Origin: Halomonas halmophila
Lineage (GTDB): Bacteria > Pseudomonadota > Gammaproteobacteria > Pseudomonadales > Halomonadaceae
Length of the DNA stretch: 42,504 nucleotides
Direction of reading: 5' to 3'
Assembly: GCF_006540005.1 (NCBI RefSeq)
Contig: NZ_BJOC01000014.1
Span: forward strand, 1-42,504
How positions within the stretch are numbered: position 1 is the stretch's first letter; each line of letters opens with the position of its first letter. Positions 1-8,164 of the stretch are shown one piece after another. The notes beneath the pieces are model-generated. The model ran no database searches. It was not told the origin of the DNA and saw only the letters and a program-made list of their open reading frames with translations. The translations under genes were made by a program, and so were the position numbers.

Positions 1-15
1 TTACGGCTTACGGCT
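1..15. repeat. Edge of a TTACGGC heptad tract
   Basis: Two copies of TTACGGC plus one base lie directly against the window edge, 18 bases beyond the liuB stop. The same heptad family (TTACGGC, TTATGGC, TTACAGC) recurs at 22774-22802 and, inverted, at 22641-22692. The array may continue outside the window. Confidence 0.6.
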
Positions 16-32
16 CCACGCGTAGCGTGGCC

Positions 33-1640
33 TTACATCCTGAACACTCCGTATCGGGTGTCTTCGGTTTCGGCGTTCATGGCGGCGGCGAGCGAGAGGC
101 CGAGGACGTCGCGGGTCTGCGCCGGATCGATGACGCCGTCGTCCCAGATGCGGGCGCTGGCGTAGTAGGGGTGACCCTGGTGCTCGTACTGCTCGCGGGT
201 CGGCTGCTTGAAGGCGGCTTCTTCCGCGTCGCTCCATTCGCGGCCTTCGCGCTCGAGCTGCTCGCGCTTGACCTGGGCGAGCACGCCGGCGGCCTGTTCG
301 CCGCCCATCACCGAGATGCGCGCGTTGGGCCACATGAACAGCAGGTTGGGGTCATAGGCGCGGCCGCACATGCCGTAGTTGCCGGCGCCGAAGCTGCCGC
401 CGATGAGCACGGTGAACTTGGGTACCCGGGCGCAGGCTACGGCGGTGACCAGCTTGGCGCCGTGCTTGGCGATGCCTTCGTGTTCGTATTTCGAGCCGAC
501 CATGAAGCCGGTGATGTTCTGCAGAAAGACCAGCGGGATGCCGCGCTGGGTGCACAGCTCGATGAAGTGGGCGCCCTTGACCGCGCTCTCAGAGAAGAGC
601 ACGCCGTTGTTGGCGAGAATGCCCACCGGATGGCCATGAATATGGGCGAAGCCGGTGACCAGGGTGTCGCCGTAGGTGCGCTTGAATTCATCGAAGGCCG
701 AGTCATCGACGATGCGTCTGATCACTTCGCGCACCTCGAACGGCTTGCGCAGGTCGGTGCCGACGATGCCGTACAGTTCCTGCGGGTCGAGCCGTGGTGC
801 CTTGGGCGCCTGCATGGCCAGCTGGCCGCGTTTCTGCCAGTTGAGGTGTGCCACGCAGCGCCGCGCCAGTTGCAGGGCATGGGCGTCGTTCTCGGCGTAA
901 TGATCGGCCACGCCACTCACCTTGGCGTGAACATCGGCGCCGCCCAGGTCCTCGGCACTGATCGACTCACCGGTGGCCGCCTTCACTAGCGGCGGCCCAC
1001 CGAGAAAGATGGTGCCCTGTTCGCGCACGATGATCGATTCGTCGGCCATGGCCGGCACATAGGCGCCGCCGGCGGTGCACGAGCCCATGACCACGGCGAT
1101 CTGCGGGATGCCCTCGGCGGAGAGGGTGGCCTGGTTGTAGAAGATGCGCCCGAAGTGGTCGCGGTCCGGGAAGACCTCGTCCTGGCAGGGCAGGTAGGCG
1201 CCCCCGGAATCCACCAGGTAGAGGCACGGCAGGCGATGCTTGCGGGCGATCTCCTGGGCGCGCAGGTGTTTCTTCACGGTCAGCGGGAAGTAGGTGCCGC
1301 CCTTGACCGTGGCATCGTTGGCAACGATCACACACTCCACCCCGGACACCCGGCCGATGCCGGTCACCACCCCGGCGCTGGGCACCGGATCGTCGTAGAC
1401 CTCGTGCGCCGCCAGCGCGGAAAGCTCCAGAAAGGGTGATCCCTCGTCCAGCAGATGGTCGATACGGTCACGCACGAACAGCTTGCCCCGCGACTCATGA
1501 CGCGCCCGCGCCTTCTCGCCGCCGCCCTGATGAACCGCCGCCGTCAACGACCGCAAGCGGTTCACCTCCGCCCGCATCGCCGCGTCGTTCGCCTGAAACC
1601 CCTCGCTGCGAGGGTTGATTTGGGTCTGCAAGATGGACAT
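33..1640 (-). CDS. liuB: Methylcrotonoyl-CoA carboxylase carboxyltransferase (beta) subunit
   Basis: This 535-residue protein is the biotin-independent carboxyltransferase half of 3-methylcrotonoyl-CoA carboxylase, which makes 3-methylglutaconyl-CoA in leucine breakdown. The acyl-CoA carboxyltransferase fold is clear. The N-half carries an [15 protein letters not shown] stretch and the C-half carries [15 protein letters not shown] followed by a [12 protein letters not shown] segment, both typical of this subfamily. I chose the ATG at 1640 ([10 protein letters not shown]) rather than an upstream in-frame ATG because an AGGAAAC ribosome site lies just before it and the family starts there. The biotin-carrying alpha subunit is not in the window and is probably further downstream, beyond base 1. 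liuA lies upstream on the same strand, 182 bases away. A propionyl-CoA carboxylase beta chain is the main alternative, but the liuA neighbour favours liuB. Confidence 0.93.
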   Translation of the reverse strand: MSILQTQINPRSEGFQANDAAMRAEVNRLRSLTAAVHQGGGEKARARHESRGKLFVRDRIDHLLDEGSPFLELSALAAHEVYDDPVPSAGVVTGIGRVSGVECVIVANDATVKGGTYFPLTVKKHLRAQEIARKHRLPCLYLVDSGGAYLPCQDEVFPDRDHFGRIFYNQATLSAEGIPQIAVVMGSCTAGGAYVPAMADESIIVREQGTIFLGGPPLVKAATGESISAEDLGGADVHAKVSGVADHYAENDAHALQLARRCVAHLNWQKRGQLAMQAPKAPRLDPQELYGIVGTDLRKPFEVREVIRRIVDDSAFDEFKRTYGDTLVTGFAHIHGHPVGILANNGVLFSESAVKGAHFIELCTQRGIPLVFLQNITGFMVGSKYEHEGIAKHGAKLVTAVACARVPKFTVLIGGSFGAGNYGMCGRAYDPNLLFMWPNARISVMGGEQAAGVLAQVKREQLEREGREWSDAEEAAFKQPTREQYEHQGHPYYASARIWDDGVIDPAQTRDVLGLSLAAAMNAETEDTRYGVFRM

Positions 1641-1775
1641 GTTTTGTTTCCTGAACTGGCTTGCGTGGTTTGGTACGCGAGCTTCCGGCGTCGGCAAAGT
1701 TGAAAGAGGGAAGGCGGCACTTCGTGCCTTGAAGAGGGAAGAAAACCCTTGAAGTCACACTCTCCTGTATTAGCT

Positions 1776-1817
1776 TTCCTTCTTCCTTCTTCCTTCTTCC
1801 TTCTTCCTTCTTCCTTC
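1776..1817. repeat. Perfect 6 x 7-bp tandem repeat (TTCCTTC)
   Basis: Six uninterrupted copies of TTCCTTC (GAAGGAA on the minus strand) end 5 bases before the liuA stop codon, inside the liuA-liuB spacer. One strand is pure pyrimidine. The 7-bp period is the same as in the other tracts of this window although the unit differs. Confidence 0.95.
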
Positions 1818-1822
1818 TGCGT

Positions 1823-2992
1823 TTACGCCGATTCGTTAAACACTTCCCGCCCGATCAGCATGCGGCGGATTTCGCTGGTGCCGGCGCCGATTTCGTAGAG
1901 TTTGGCGTCGCGGAGCAGGCGGCCGGTGGGGTATTCGTTGATGTAGCCGTTGCCGCCGAGCAGTTGGATGGCGTCGAGGGCGACCTGGGTGGCCTTTTCG
2001 GCGCAGTAGAGGATCACGCCGGCGGCGTCCTTGCGCGAGGTTCGACCGCGGTCGCAGGCGCCGGCGACGGCATAGAGGTAGGCCCGGCAGGCGTTCAGGG
2101 TGGTCAGCATGTCGGCGACCTTGCCCTGTACCAGCTGGAACTCGCCGATGGGCTGGCCGAACTGCTCGCGCTCGTGGAGGTAGGGCACCACCACGTCCAT
2201 GGCGGCCTGCATGATGCCGATGGGGCCGGCGGCCAGCACGGTGCGCTCGAAGTCCAGGCCGCTCATCAGCACCCGCGCTCCCTTGTTGACCTCGCCGAGC
2301 ACATTCTCCTCGGGCACCTGGCAGTCCGTGAAGACCAGCTCGCAGGTGTTGGAGCCGCGCATGCCGAGCTTGTCGAGCTTCTGGGCGGTGGAGAAGCCCG
2401 GCATGTCCTTCTCGATGATGAAGGCGGTAATCCCCTTCGATCCGGCGTCCGGATCGGTCTTGGTATAGACCACCAGCACATCGGCGTCGGGGCCGTTGGT
2501 GATCCACATCTTGTTGCCGTTGAGCACATAGTGCTCGCCGCGCTTTTCGGCCTTGAGCTTCATGGAGACCACATCGGAGCCGGCACCCGGCTCGGACATG
2601 GCCAGGGCGCCGACCTGGTCGCCGCGGATCAGGCCGGGCAGGAATCTGGCCTTCTGCTCGGCGTTGGCGTTGAGCTTGATCTGGTTGACGCAGAGGTTGG
2701 AGTGGGCGCCGTAGGAGAGCGCCACCGAGGCGCTGGCCCGCGAAATCTCTTCCATGGCGATGCAGTGGGCCAGATAGCCCATGCCGCTGCCGCCGTCTTC
2801 CTCGGCCACGGTAATGCCCAGCAACCCCATGTCGCCGAACTTTTTCCAGAGATCGGCCGGGAAGGCGTTTTGCGCATCGATCTCGGCGGCTCGGGGCGCG
2901 ATTTCGTCACGCGCAAAGGCGTTGACGTGGTCGCGCAGCATGTTCAGCTCATCGGGGAGCCCGAAATCGAGAGGCTGATAGGGCGAATACAT
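1823..2992 (-). CDS. liuA: Isovaleryl-CoA dehydrogenase
   Basis: This 389-residue flavoprotein oxidises isovaleryl-CoA to 3-methylcrotonoyl-CoA, the step before LiuB, passing electrons to ETF. It has the whole acyl-CoA dehydrogenase fold: helical N-domain, beta-domain with [13 protein letters not shown] and [11 protein letters not shown], and a C-terminal helical domain ending in the [15 protein letters not shown] signature. The segment [13 protein letters not shown] places a glutamate where isovaleryl-CoA dehydrogenases, unlike medium-chain enzymes, keep their catalytic base. The start at 2992 ([10 protein letters not shown]) follows a GGAG site and matches the family; an in-frame ATG 14 codons earlier is less likely. 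It is the first gene of the visible liu operon, and a repeat-filled 441-base region lies upstream. Confidence 0.95.
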   Translation of the reverse strand: MYSPYQPLDFGLPDELNMLRDHVNAFARDEIAPRAAEIDAQNAFPADLWKKFGDMGLLGITVAEEDGGSGMGYLAHCIAMEEISRASASVALSYGAHSNLCVNQIKLNANAEQKARFLPGLIRGDQVGALAMSEPGAGSDVVSMKLKAEKRGEHYVLNGNKMWITNGPDADVLVVYTKTDPDAGSKGITAFIIEKDMPGFSTAQKLDKLGMRGSNTCELVFTDCQVPEENVLGEVNKGARVLMSGLDFERTVLAAGPIGIMQAAMDVVVPYLHEREQFGQPIGEFQLVQGKVADMLTTLNACRAYLYAVAGACDRGRTSRKDAAGVILYCAEKATQVALDAIQLLGGNGYINEYPTGRLLRDAKLYEIGAGTSEIRRMLIGREVFNESA

Positions 2993-3069
2993 GGCGAACT
3001 CCACGGATCGTGTGTGGCGCCTGGGGCGCGACAAGGGTTCATCGGGGTAATACGCAAAGCCTAAGAAAG

Positions 3070-3087
3070 CTTTACGTTAACGTAAAG
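3070..3087. promoter_or_regulatory. 18-bp palindrome upstream of liuA
   Basis: CTTTACGTTAACGTAAAG reads the same on both strands and lies about 80 bases upstream of the liuA start. MerR-family LiuR and TetR/GntR-type regulators of acyl-CoA operons bind inverted repeats in such positions. MerR-type LiuR sites are known to contain TTTACGTNNACGTAAA-like cores, which fits well. No regulator gene is visible beside liuA in this window. Confidence 0.6.
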
Positions 3088-3128
3088 GTAATGCGCTCAG
3101 AGTTAGACCAAGGTAGATGGGGGGCAAG

Positions 3129-3191
3129 AGAGAAGAGGGAAGAGGTAAGAGAGAAGAGCTGGAAGCTGGAAGCTGGAAGCCGGAAGCTGGA
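3129..3191. repeat. Nine heptads, purine-rich (AGAGAAG to AGCTGGA)
   Basis: Reading from 3129 the plus strand divides into nine 7-mers: AGAGAAG, AGGGAAG, AGGTAAG, AGAGAAG, then AGCTGGA three times, AGCCGGA and AGCTGGA. The unit drifts from all-purine to the AGCTGGA form while the 7-bp phase is kept. Confidence 0.9.
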
Positions 3192-3321
3192 AGTGGCGTG
3201 GTGCAGGAAGCGAGTCGCGAGCGACGAGAAACGAGCGGTTGGAAGCAAGCCGCGGGCGGGTAGCGAAAAGCTGAAGGCAGAGCGAAGATAAAAAGAGGAA
3301 AGAGGGATGAGAGAGTAGAGA

Positions 3322-3354
3322 GGCGAAAGGCGAAAGGCGAAAGGCGAAAGGCGA
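3322..3354. repeat. GGCGAAA heptad tandem repeat, 4.7 copies
   Basis: Four perfect copies of GGCGAAA and a partial fifth (GGCGA) follow one another. The unit differs from the neighbouring AGCTGGA tract but the period is again 7 bp. Confidence 0.95.
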
Positions 3355-3398
3355 GGGGGACTGGGAGACAAGAGCCGCGGTGATGGGCGTTTGGGGCT

Positions 3399-3425
3399 GG
3401 GCAGGCCGTGGGGAACGGCCTGCCC
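3399..3425 (-). terminator. 11-bp hairpin after the CurA-like gene
   Basis: GGGCAGGCCGT pairs perfectly with ACGGCCTGCCC around a 5-base loop, 8 bases past the stop codon at 3434. No T-run follows on the minus strand, so this is not a standard intrinsic terminator. It may stop transcription weakly or protect the mRNA end. Confidence 0.5.
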
Positions 3426-3433
3426 GGAACGGT

Positions 3434-4432
3434 TCAGAGTCTTACCAGCATCTTGCCGCGGTTGGCGCCTTCGAAGAGTTTCAGGAAGGCGTCGGGGGTC
3501 TGTTCGAGGCCGTCGATGACGGTTTCGTCGTGCTCGAGGTCGCCGCGGGCTACCTGAGGGCCGATTTCCTCGAGGAAGGTCGGGTAGTGCGACCAGTGGT
3601 CGAAGACGATGAAGCCTTCCATGCGCGCCCGGCGGATCAGCACCATGGCCAGGTTGCTGGGGCCGGGGGCCGGTGCGGTGTCGTTGTAGCCGGCAATCAG
3701 GCCGCACACGGCGATACGCGCCCCGACGCGCAGGGTGTTCAGTGCCGCTTCGAGGCAGACGCCGCCGACGTTTTCGTAATAGACGTCGAAGCCCTCGGGG
3801 CAGGCGTCCAACAGGGCGGCGGTCAATTCGCCGGCGTCGCGGTCCTTGTAGCTGACTGCCTTGACGCCCAGGGATTCGAGCCAGTCGAGCTTGGCCTGGG
3901 AGCCGGCGATGCCGACCACGGTGCCACCCCTGGCCTTGGCCAGTTGCACCGCCAGCGAGCCCACGGCACCGGCCGCACCGCTGACCAGGACGTTGTCGCC
4001 CGACTGCATCTCGGCGATGCGGTTAAGCCCGGCCCAGGCGGTCATGCCCGGCATGCCCAGTACGCCCAGATAGGTCTGCTCGGGCACGTCATGACCGGGC
4101 AGGGGCTCGAGATGGCTGGCCGGCAGCTGAGCGATATCGCGCCAGCCCTGCATGTGGCGGACCTTGGTGCCTACCGGGAAGTCTGGTGCACGGGATTCGA
4201 TGACGTCACCGATGGCCGCGCCCTCGAGCGGCGCGCCCAGCTCGAAGGGTTCGATATAGGTGGTGACACCGGTCATCCGGCCGCGCATATAGGGGTCGAC
4301 GGACAACCAGGTGTTGCGCACCCGGACTTCGCCGTCGGCGAGCTCGTCGAGCTCGGCTTCGCGCAGCGCGAACAGCTCACGAGCCGGCGTGCCCTGGGGG
4401 TGATCGGTGAGGGTGAAAAAGCGGGACTGCAT
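3434..4432 (-). CDS. NADP-dependent double-bond reductase, CurA/YncB-like
   Basis: This 332-residue protein belongs to the zinc-free medium-chain reductase group that includes E. coli CurA and leukotriene B4 dehydrogenase-like enzymes, which use NADPH to reduce alpha,beta-unsaturated carbonyl compounds. The N-domain has the family segment WLSVDPYMRGRM, and the nucleotide-binding fold carries SGAAGAVGSLAVQLAK near residue 155. The zinc-binding cysteines of alcohol dehydrogenases are absent. The start at 4432 has an AGGAGAA site just upstream. The next gene upstream is a zinc alcohol dehydrogenase ending 100 bases away, with a terminator between, so the two are probably separate units. The substrate is unknown; a general detoxifying role for reactive enones is the likeliest. 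Confidence 0.88.
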   Translation of the reverse strand: MQSRFFTLTDHPQGTPARELFALREAELDELADGEVRVRNTWLSVDPYMRGRMTGVTTYIEPFELGAPLEGAAIGDVIESRAPDFPVGTKVRHMQGWRDIAQLPASHLEPLPGHDVPEQTYLGVLGMPGMTAWAGLNRIAEMQSGDNVLVSGAAGAVGSLAVQLAKARGGTVVGIAGSQAKLDWLESLGVKAVSYKDRDAGELTAALLDACPEGFDVYYENVGGVCLEAALNTLRVGARIAVCGLIAGYNDTAPAPGPSNLAMVLIRRARMEGFIVFDHWSHYPTFLEEIGPQVARGDLEHDETVIDGLEQTPDAFLKLFEGANRGKMLVRL

Positions 4433-4472
4433 GCAAGTTCTCCTGTAAGAACCGGACTATCGGCTGGAGCAA

Positions 4473-4502
4473 AACGACCGGCCGCCCCTGGAGGCGGCCG
4501 GT
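4473..4502 (-). terminator. Intrinsic terminator of the alcohol dehydrogenase gene
   Basis: A perfect 10-bp stem (ACCGGCCGCC with GGCGGCCGGT, loop of 6) lies 31 bases beyond the stop at 4533. On the minus strand it is followed by CGTTTTG, a short T-run. Confidence 0.7.
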
Positions 4503-4532
4503 GCCATGAAGCGACCTGTAAGGCTCGGCCGA

Positions 4533-5585
4533 TCAGTCCTTGAGCGATGCCATGTCGATGACGAAGCGGTAGCGTACGTCACCCTTCTCCATGCGCTCGT
4601 AGGCGGTGTTGATGTCCTGGATGTTGATGGTCTCGATATCGCAGGTGATATTGTGCTCGGCGCAGAAGTCGAGCAGTTCCTGGGTCTCGGGAATGCCGCC
4701 GATCAGCGAGCCGGCCAGCACGCGCCGCTTGAAGACCAGGTTGGCGCCCTGAATCGCCGGCTCGATGGGCTCGACCAGGCCGACCATGATATGGATGCCG
4801 TCGTACTTGAGCGTGGCCAGGTAGGGGTTCAAGTCGTGCTGCACTGGCACGGTGTCGAGCATGAAGTCGTAGGTCTCGGCCACGGCTTCCATCTGGGTAT
4901 CATCGCCGGAGACCACGACGTGATCCGCGCCCTGGCGACGGGCTTCCTCGACCTTGGCCTCGGTGCGCGTGAAGACGGTGACCTCGGCGCCCAGCGCCTT
5001 GGCCAGCTTGACGCCCATGTGGCCCAGGCCGCCCATGCCGATGACGCCGACCTTGTGGCCGGGCTTGACGCCATAGTGGACCAGCGGCGAATAGGTGGTG
5101 ATGCCGGCGCACAGGATCGGCGCGGCGGCGGCCGGGTCGAGGCCCTCGGGCATGCGCAGCACGAAGTGCTCGCTGACCACCACGCTGTCGGAATAGCCGC
5201 CCTGGGTCATGGTGCCGTCCTGGCGATCCGGGCTGCCATAGGTCATGGTCATGCCTTCCAGGCAGTACTGCTCGACGCCATCGGCACAGGCCTGGCAGTG
5301 ACGGCAGGAGTCGACCATGCAGCCCACGCCGACCATGTCGCCGACCTTGAACTGACTGACATCGTCACCCACGGAAGTGACCCGGCCGACGATCTCGTGG
5401 CCCGGCACCAGCGGGTACTGGCTGAAGCCCCAGTCGTTGCGGGCGAAGTGCAGATCGGAATGGCAGACGCCGCAGTAGAGGATCTCGATGGCAACGTCGT
5501 CCGGGCGGGGTTGGCGACGTTCGAAGTTGAAGGGGGTCAGGGGCTGGTCGCTTGCCTGAGCGGCATAGGCACGAGTGGCACTCAT
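4533..5585 (-). CDS. Zinc-dependent NAD(P) alcohol dehydrogenase (YahK/cinnamyl-alcohol type)
   Basis: This 350-residue cytosolic enzyme interconverts aldehydes and alcohols. The catalytic zinc site is shown by GVCHSDLHFARNDWG and GHEIVG near the N-terminus. The structural zinc lobe is CRHCQACADGVEQYC, and the Rossmann motif GMGGLGHMGVKLAKALGAE is typical of the cinnamyl-alcohol/YahK subfamily, which prefers NADPH and aldehyde reduction. The start at 5585 follows AGGAGAG. The gene is divergent from an AraC_N-type regulator 179 bases away. In E. coli the related regulator YqhC controls a divergent aldehyde reductase, so this pair probably responds to aldehydes. Exact substrate unknown. Confidence 0.9.
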   Translation of the reverse strand: MSATRAYAAQASDQPLTPFNFERRQPRPDDVAIEILYCGVCHSDLHFARNDWGFSQYPLVPGHEIVGRVTSVGDDVSQFKVGDMVGVGCMVDSCRHCQACADGVEQYCLEGMTMTYGSPDRQDGTMTQGGYSDSVVVSEHFVLRMPEGLDPAAAAPILCAGITTYSPLVHYGVKPGHKVGVIGMGGLGHMGVKLAKALGAEVTVFTRTEAKVEEARRQGADHVVVSGDDTQMEAVAETYDFMLDTVPVQHDLNPYLATLKYDGIHIMVGLVEPIEPAIQGANLVFKRRVLAGSLIGGIPETQELLDFCAEHNITCDIETINIQDINTAYERMEKGDVRYRFVIDMASLKD

Positions 5586-5764
5586 GTGGCTCTCCTGTTG
5601 GTTCCATCGGGTTGATGTACCCCCGCATTATGGGGCCGGTCAGCACCGGACAGGACCGAGGTTTCTCCGGAATTTTTGTCAATTCCTCCAGTCAGCGGCG
5701 ACGCGGCGCTATTCAAGGGGCTAAAATTGTCCCATTCATTTGCCTGATGCCGTCAAGGAGCCGC

Positions 5765-6658
5765 ATGACCGAGTCCGCCGCGCGACCCTGTCCACTGATC
5801 GAGCTGATCGCCCCGCTGGTCGAGCGTGATGGCTATATGCCGACATCCCTGCCATCCGTCACGCTGATGGCGTCGCGACGTCCGGTACCGCGCACGCCAC
5901 TGATCTATGATCCCAGCCTGATCATTGTTGCCCAGGGGCACAAAGTCGGTCATCTGGGCGATCGGGAGATCCATTACGGCCCCGGTCAGTATCTGGTGCA
6001 GACCCTGCCGCTGCCCTTCGAGTGCGAGACGCACGCGTCCGAAGAGGCACCATTGCTCGGCGTCTCGGTGCGCTTCGACCCGGCACTGCTCGGCGAGCTG
6101 GTGACGGCCATGGGCGAGCCCGAGGTGGAGCAGTCGCCGACTCCCATGGATTCGGTGTCGATGACAGCCGGCATGCAAGCGGCTGTCGAACGCCTGCTGC
6201 GCACCCTGCATGACCCGGCCGAGACGACGGCCATGGGCGAGGCCCGGGTCCGCGATGTGGTGTTCGAAGCGCTCAAGGGCGAGCAGGGCGCCGCGATGCG
6301 TGCCCTGGTGCAGCATGATGGCCACTATTCGCGCATCGTTCAGGTACTGACCTGGCTGCACGAGCATTATGCGGCGGATGTCGCCATCGAGACGCTGGCA
6401 CAACAGGCCAGCATGAGCCCTTCGACCTTTCACCAGCACTTCAAGCAGGTGACCCAGGCCTCGCCGTTGCAGTATCTGAAACGGTTGCGGCTGATCAAGG
6501 CCCAGCAGCTGCTGGTGCAGGAGGCCTGCAACGTCAATCAGGCCGCCGAGGCCGTTGGCTACCGCAGCGTCTCGCAGTTCAGTCGCGACTATAAACGCTG
6601 TTTCGGTGACTCTCCCCTCAAGCACCGTCAGCAGGAACGAGCATTGCAGGCTTCCTGA
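5765..6658 (+). CDS. AraC-family regulator with AraC_N domain (YqhC-like)
   Basis: This 297-residue DNA-binding protein has an AraC_N sensor domain over about residues 20-170, containing PLIYDPSLIIVAQGHK and a GPGQYLVQTLPLPFE segment typical of that family. A C-terminal AraC double helix-turn-helix over about residues 195-290 ends in VGYRSVSQFSRDYKRCFG. The start at 5765 follows AAGGAGCCGC; a longer open frame reaches 5552 but overlaps the promoter region of the divergent alcohol dehydrogenase. Its neighbour and domain match the E. coli YqhC-yqhD arrangement, in which aldehydes activate the regulator. By inference it controls the alcohol dehydrogenase gene. It ends 21 bases from the convergent hmp. 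Confidence 0.9.
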   Translation: MTESAARPCPLIELIAPLVERDGYMPTSLPSVTLMASRRPVPRTPLIYDPSLIIVAQGHKVGHLGDREIHYGPGQYLVQTLPLPFECETHASEEAPLLGVSVRFDPALLGELVTAMGEPEVEQSPTPMDSVSMTAGMQAAVERLLRTLHDPAETTAMGEARVRDVVFEALKGEQGAAMRALVQHDGHYSRIVQVLTWLHEHYAADVAIETLAQQASMSPSTFHQHFKQVTQASPLQYLKRLRLIKAQQLLVQEACNVNQAAEAVGYRSVSQFSRDYKRCFGDSPLKHRQQERALQAS

Positions 6659-6679
6659 GACACTCGACCGGCCTGACCT

Positions 6680-7864
6680 TCAGGCGGCTTCCAGTGCCCG
6701 CGCGGGACCGAAGTGCTCGAAATGACGATGGCTTTCCGGCACGCCCAGCGCCGCCAGGTGCTGGTTGACGGCCACCATGAAGCCCTGGGGGCCGACAAAA
6801 TAGCAGCGTGGGTTGCCGCTTGGCAGGTGCTCGGCCAACAGTGCGCGGGTCACGCGACCGGAAGGCGCCTTCGCCGGATACTCGTCGGCCTGCTCGTAGA
6901 GGGTCACGACCTCGAGTTGCTGCGGGTAGTCGCGGCGGCAGGCCTGCAATTCGTCGCCAAAGGCATGCTGGGCCTGATCCCGGGCGGCATGCAGGTAGGT
7001 GACACGGCGCCCCTGCTGCAGGGCCTGGCGAAGCAGCGACAGCATCGGTGTCTGGCCGACGCCACCGCTCAGCAGCATGATCGGGTCCTGGCCTTCCTCC
7101 GGCAGTGTCAGGTCACCGGCCGGTGGCAGCAGTTCGATGACATCGCCGACGTCCAGGTTGTCATGGAAGTGGCGACTGACCTGTCCCCGCGCTTCGCGCT
7201 TGATGGAAATCCGGTAGCTGCGCCCATTGGGCGATGCCGACAGGCTGTAGTGGCGATAGACGGGAGTGCCGTCGATCATCAGGCGCACGCCGATGAACTG
7301 ACCCGGCTGAAAATCGGCGACGGGCTGGCCATCTTCCGGTTCGAGCACGAAGGAGCGGATGACCGCGCTCTCCTGACGAGTGCGGGCGATACGAAAGCGC
7401 CGCTCGCCTCGCCAGCCGCCGGGTGCCGCGGCGAAGGCGCGATATCGCTGGCCCTCGAGCTCGATCAGCAGGTCTGCCAGTTCCTGGTAGAGGGCGCCCC
7501 AGGCATCCGCGACCTCGGGCGTCACGGCGTCACCCAGCACATCGCCGATGGCCGCCATCAGGCACTCGCCGACGATCGGGTACTGGTCCGGTTGGATGTT
7601 GAGCGACACATGCTTGTTGACCACGCTTTCCAGCACGTGCCGCGCCCGGGCCGGGTCCTGGCGCAGCTGCACATAGGCCAGCACCGAACCGGCGAGTGCC
7701 CGCGGCTGGCCCCCATCGGCCTGATGAGCCTGATTGAAGAGCGGCTTGACCTCCGGGTAACGCTCGAACATCAGCGGATAAAAGTGCGCGGTGATGGCAT
7801 TCAGATGCTCCGCGACGACCGGGGCGGTATCGGCGATGATGATTTCCTGGGCCTGGGTGAGCAT
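6680..7864 (-). CDS. hmp: Flavohaemoglobin, nitric oxide dioxygenase
   Basis: This 394-residue soluble enzyme converts NO and O2 to nitrate using NAD(P)H. The globin domain (residues 1-140) has the key residues at their usual places: Tyr29, Phe43, Gln53 and proximal His85. The ferredoxin-reductase part follows, with RHYSLSASP for FAD, GGVGQTPMLSLL for NAD(P)H, and the C-terminal HFEHFGP signature. The start at 7864 follows AGGAGAC; a longer frame of 15 codons lacks support. The promoter is of sigma-54 type (7932-7947), and the divergent norR with GT-N7-AC sites indicates NO-triggered expression. This is the arrangement known for Pseudomonas fhp/fhpR, unlike E. coli where NsrR represses hmp. 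Confidence 0.97.
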   Translation of the reverse strand: MLTQAQEIIIADTAPVVAEHLNAITAHFYPLMFERYPEVKPLFNQAHQADGGQPRALAGSVLAYVQLRQDPARARHVLESVVNKHVSLNIQPDQYPIVGECLMAAIGDVLGDAVTPEVADAWGALYQELADLLIELEGQRYRAFAAAPGGWRGERRFRIARTRQESAVIRSFVLEPEDGQPVADFQPGQFIGVRLMIDGTPVYRHYSLSASPNGRSYRISIKREARGQVSRHFHDNLDVGDVIELLPPAGDLTLPEEGQDPIMLLSGGVGQTPMLSLLRQALQQGRRVTYLHAARDQAQHAFGDELQACRRDYPQQLEVVTLYEQADEYPAKAPSGRVTRALLAEHLPSGNPRCYFVGPQGFMVAVNQHLAALGVPESHRHFEHFGPARALEAA

Positions 7865-7931
7865 GGTGTCTCCTGTCGGTGATCGAGTGACGCAGGACCT
7901 GCCGTGCAACGGCGGGCTTCATGCTGACAGG

Positions 7932-7947
7932 AGCAAGGGCCGTGCCA
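7932..7947 (-). promoter_or_regulatory. Sigma-54 promoter of hmp
   Basis: On the minus strand the sequence is TGGCAC, five bases, TTGCT, an exact match to the sigma-54 -24/-12 consensus. Transcription should start near 7921, giving a leader of about 57 bases before the hmp ATG. Confidence 0.88.
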
Positions 7948-7954
7948 TGGGTGT

Positions 7955-7975
7955 GTCATTGCGACATCCTGTCGC
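7955..7975. promoter_or_regulatory. NorR-like half element and inverted repeat upstream of the hmp promoter
   Basis: GTCATTGCGAC (7955-7965) fits GT-N7-AC, and GCGACA-TCC-TGTCGC (7961-7975) is an overlapping perfect inverted repeat. The element sits only 8 bases upstream of the -24 box, too close for normal enhancer looping, so its role is uncertain. Confidence 0.4.
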
Positions 7976-8090
7976 AGGGCCTTCGTAAAATACTGAATTA
8001 TCTGGAGTCATGGAGCAGGAGAAAGGATTTGTCGATCAGGTTGAAGCCAGGCCAGCCGGGCAGGCAGGTACCATGATCAAAAGGACAATC

Positions 8091-8120
8091 GTCAAAATGA
8101 CACCATGGTGTCATGATGAC
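8091..8120. promoter_or_regulatory. Two NorR enhancer sites in the hmp-norR spacer
   Basis: GTCAAAATGAC (8091-8101) and GTCATGATGAC (8110-8120) both fit the NorR GT-N7-AC rule. Their centres are 19 bases apart, about 175 and 194 bases upstream of the predicted hmp start. An 18-bp perfect palindrome, ATGACACCATGGTGTCAT (8097-8114), overlaps both. The sites also lie 45-74 bases before the norR ATG, so NorR may control its own promoter. Confidence 0.75.
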
Positions 8121-8164
8121 AGTGTTCCCCGTGGATATCCCCGCGACCGACACAAGGCGATAGC

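Larger units (their letters stand above)
2993..3433. other. 441-base intergenic region filled with heptad repeats
   Basis: No convincing gene lies here. The region upstream of liuA and downstream of the CurA-like gene has a strong purine excess on the plus strand from about 3115 to 3370 and contains two 7-bp-period tracts (3129-3191 and 3322-3354). The liuA promoter should be at its left end: an A/T-richer stretch with CTTTACGTTAACGTAAAG, an 18-base perfect palindrome, lies at 3070-3087 and could be an operator. An 11-bp hairpin sits at 3399-3425 next to the CurA-like stop. Confidence 0.75.

Noticed and set aside
27..989. Long plus-strand frames opposite liuB and liuA (27-989, 1964-3064)
   Set aside because: Fully antisense to well-supported genes, with Gly/Ala/Val/His-rich shadow composition and no recognisable motif.
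3010..3291. 93-residue plus-strand frame and 211-residue minus-strand frame in the liuA upstream region
   Set aside because: Translations are of heptad repeats (Lys/Glu/Arg or Pro/Ser/Leu runs), with no ribosome site or homology.
3129..3354. Possible CRISPR array
   Set aside because: Units are 7 bases and directly adjacent, without spacers of constant length and without cas genes.
8097..8114. 18-bp palindrome as a transcription terminator
   Set aside because: It lies between divergent genes with no T-run on either side, and overlaps regulator sites, so an operator role fits better.
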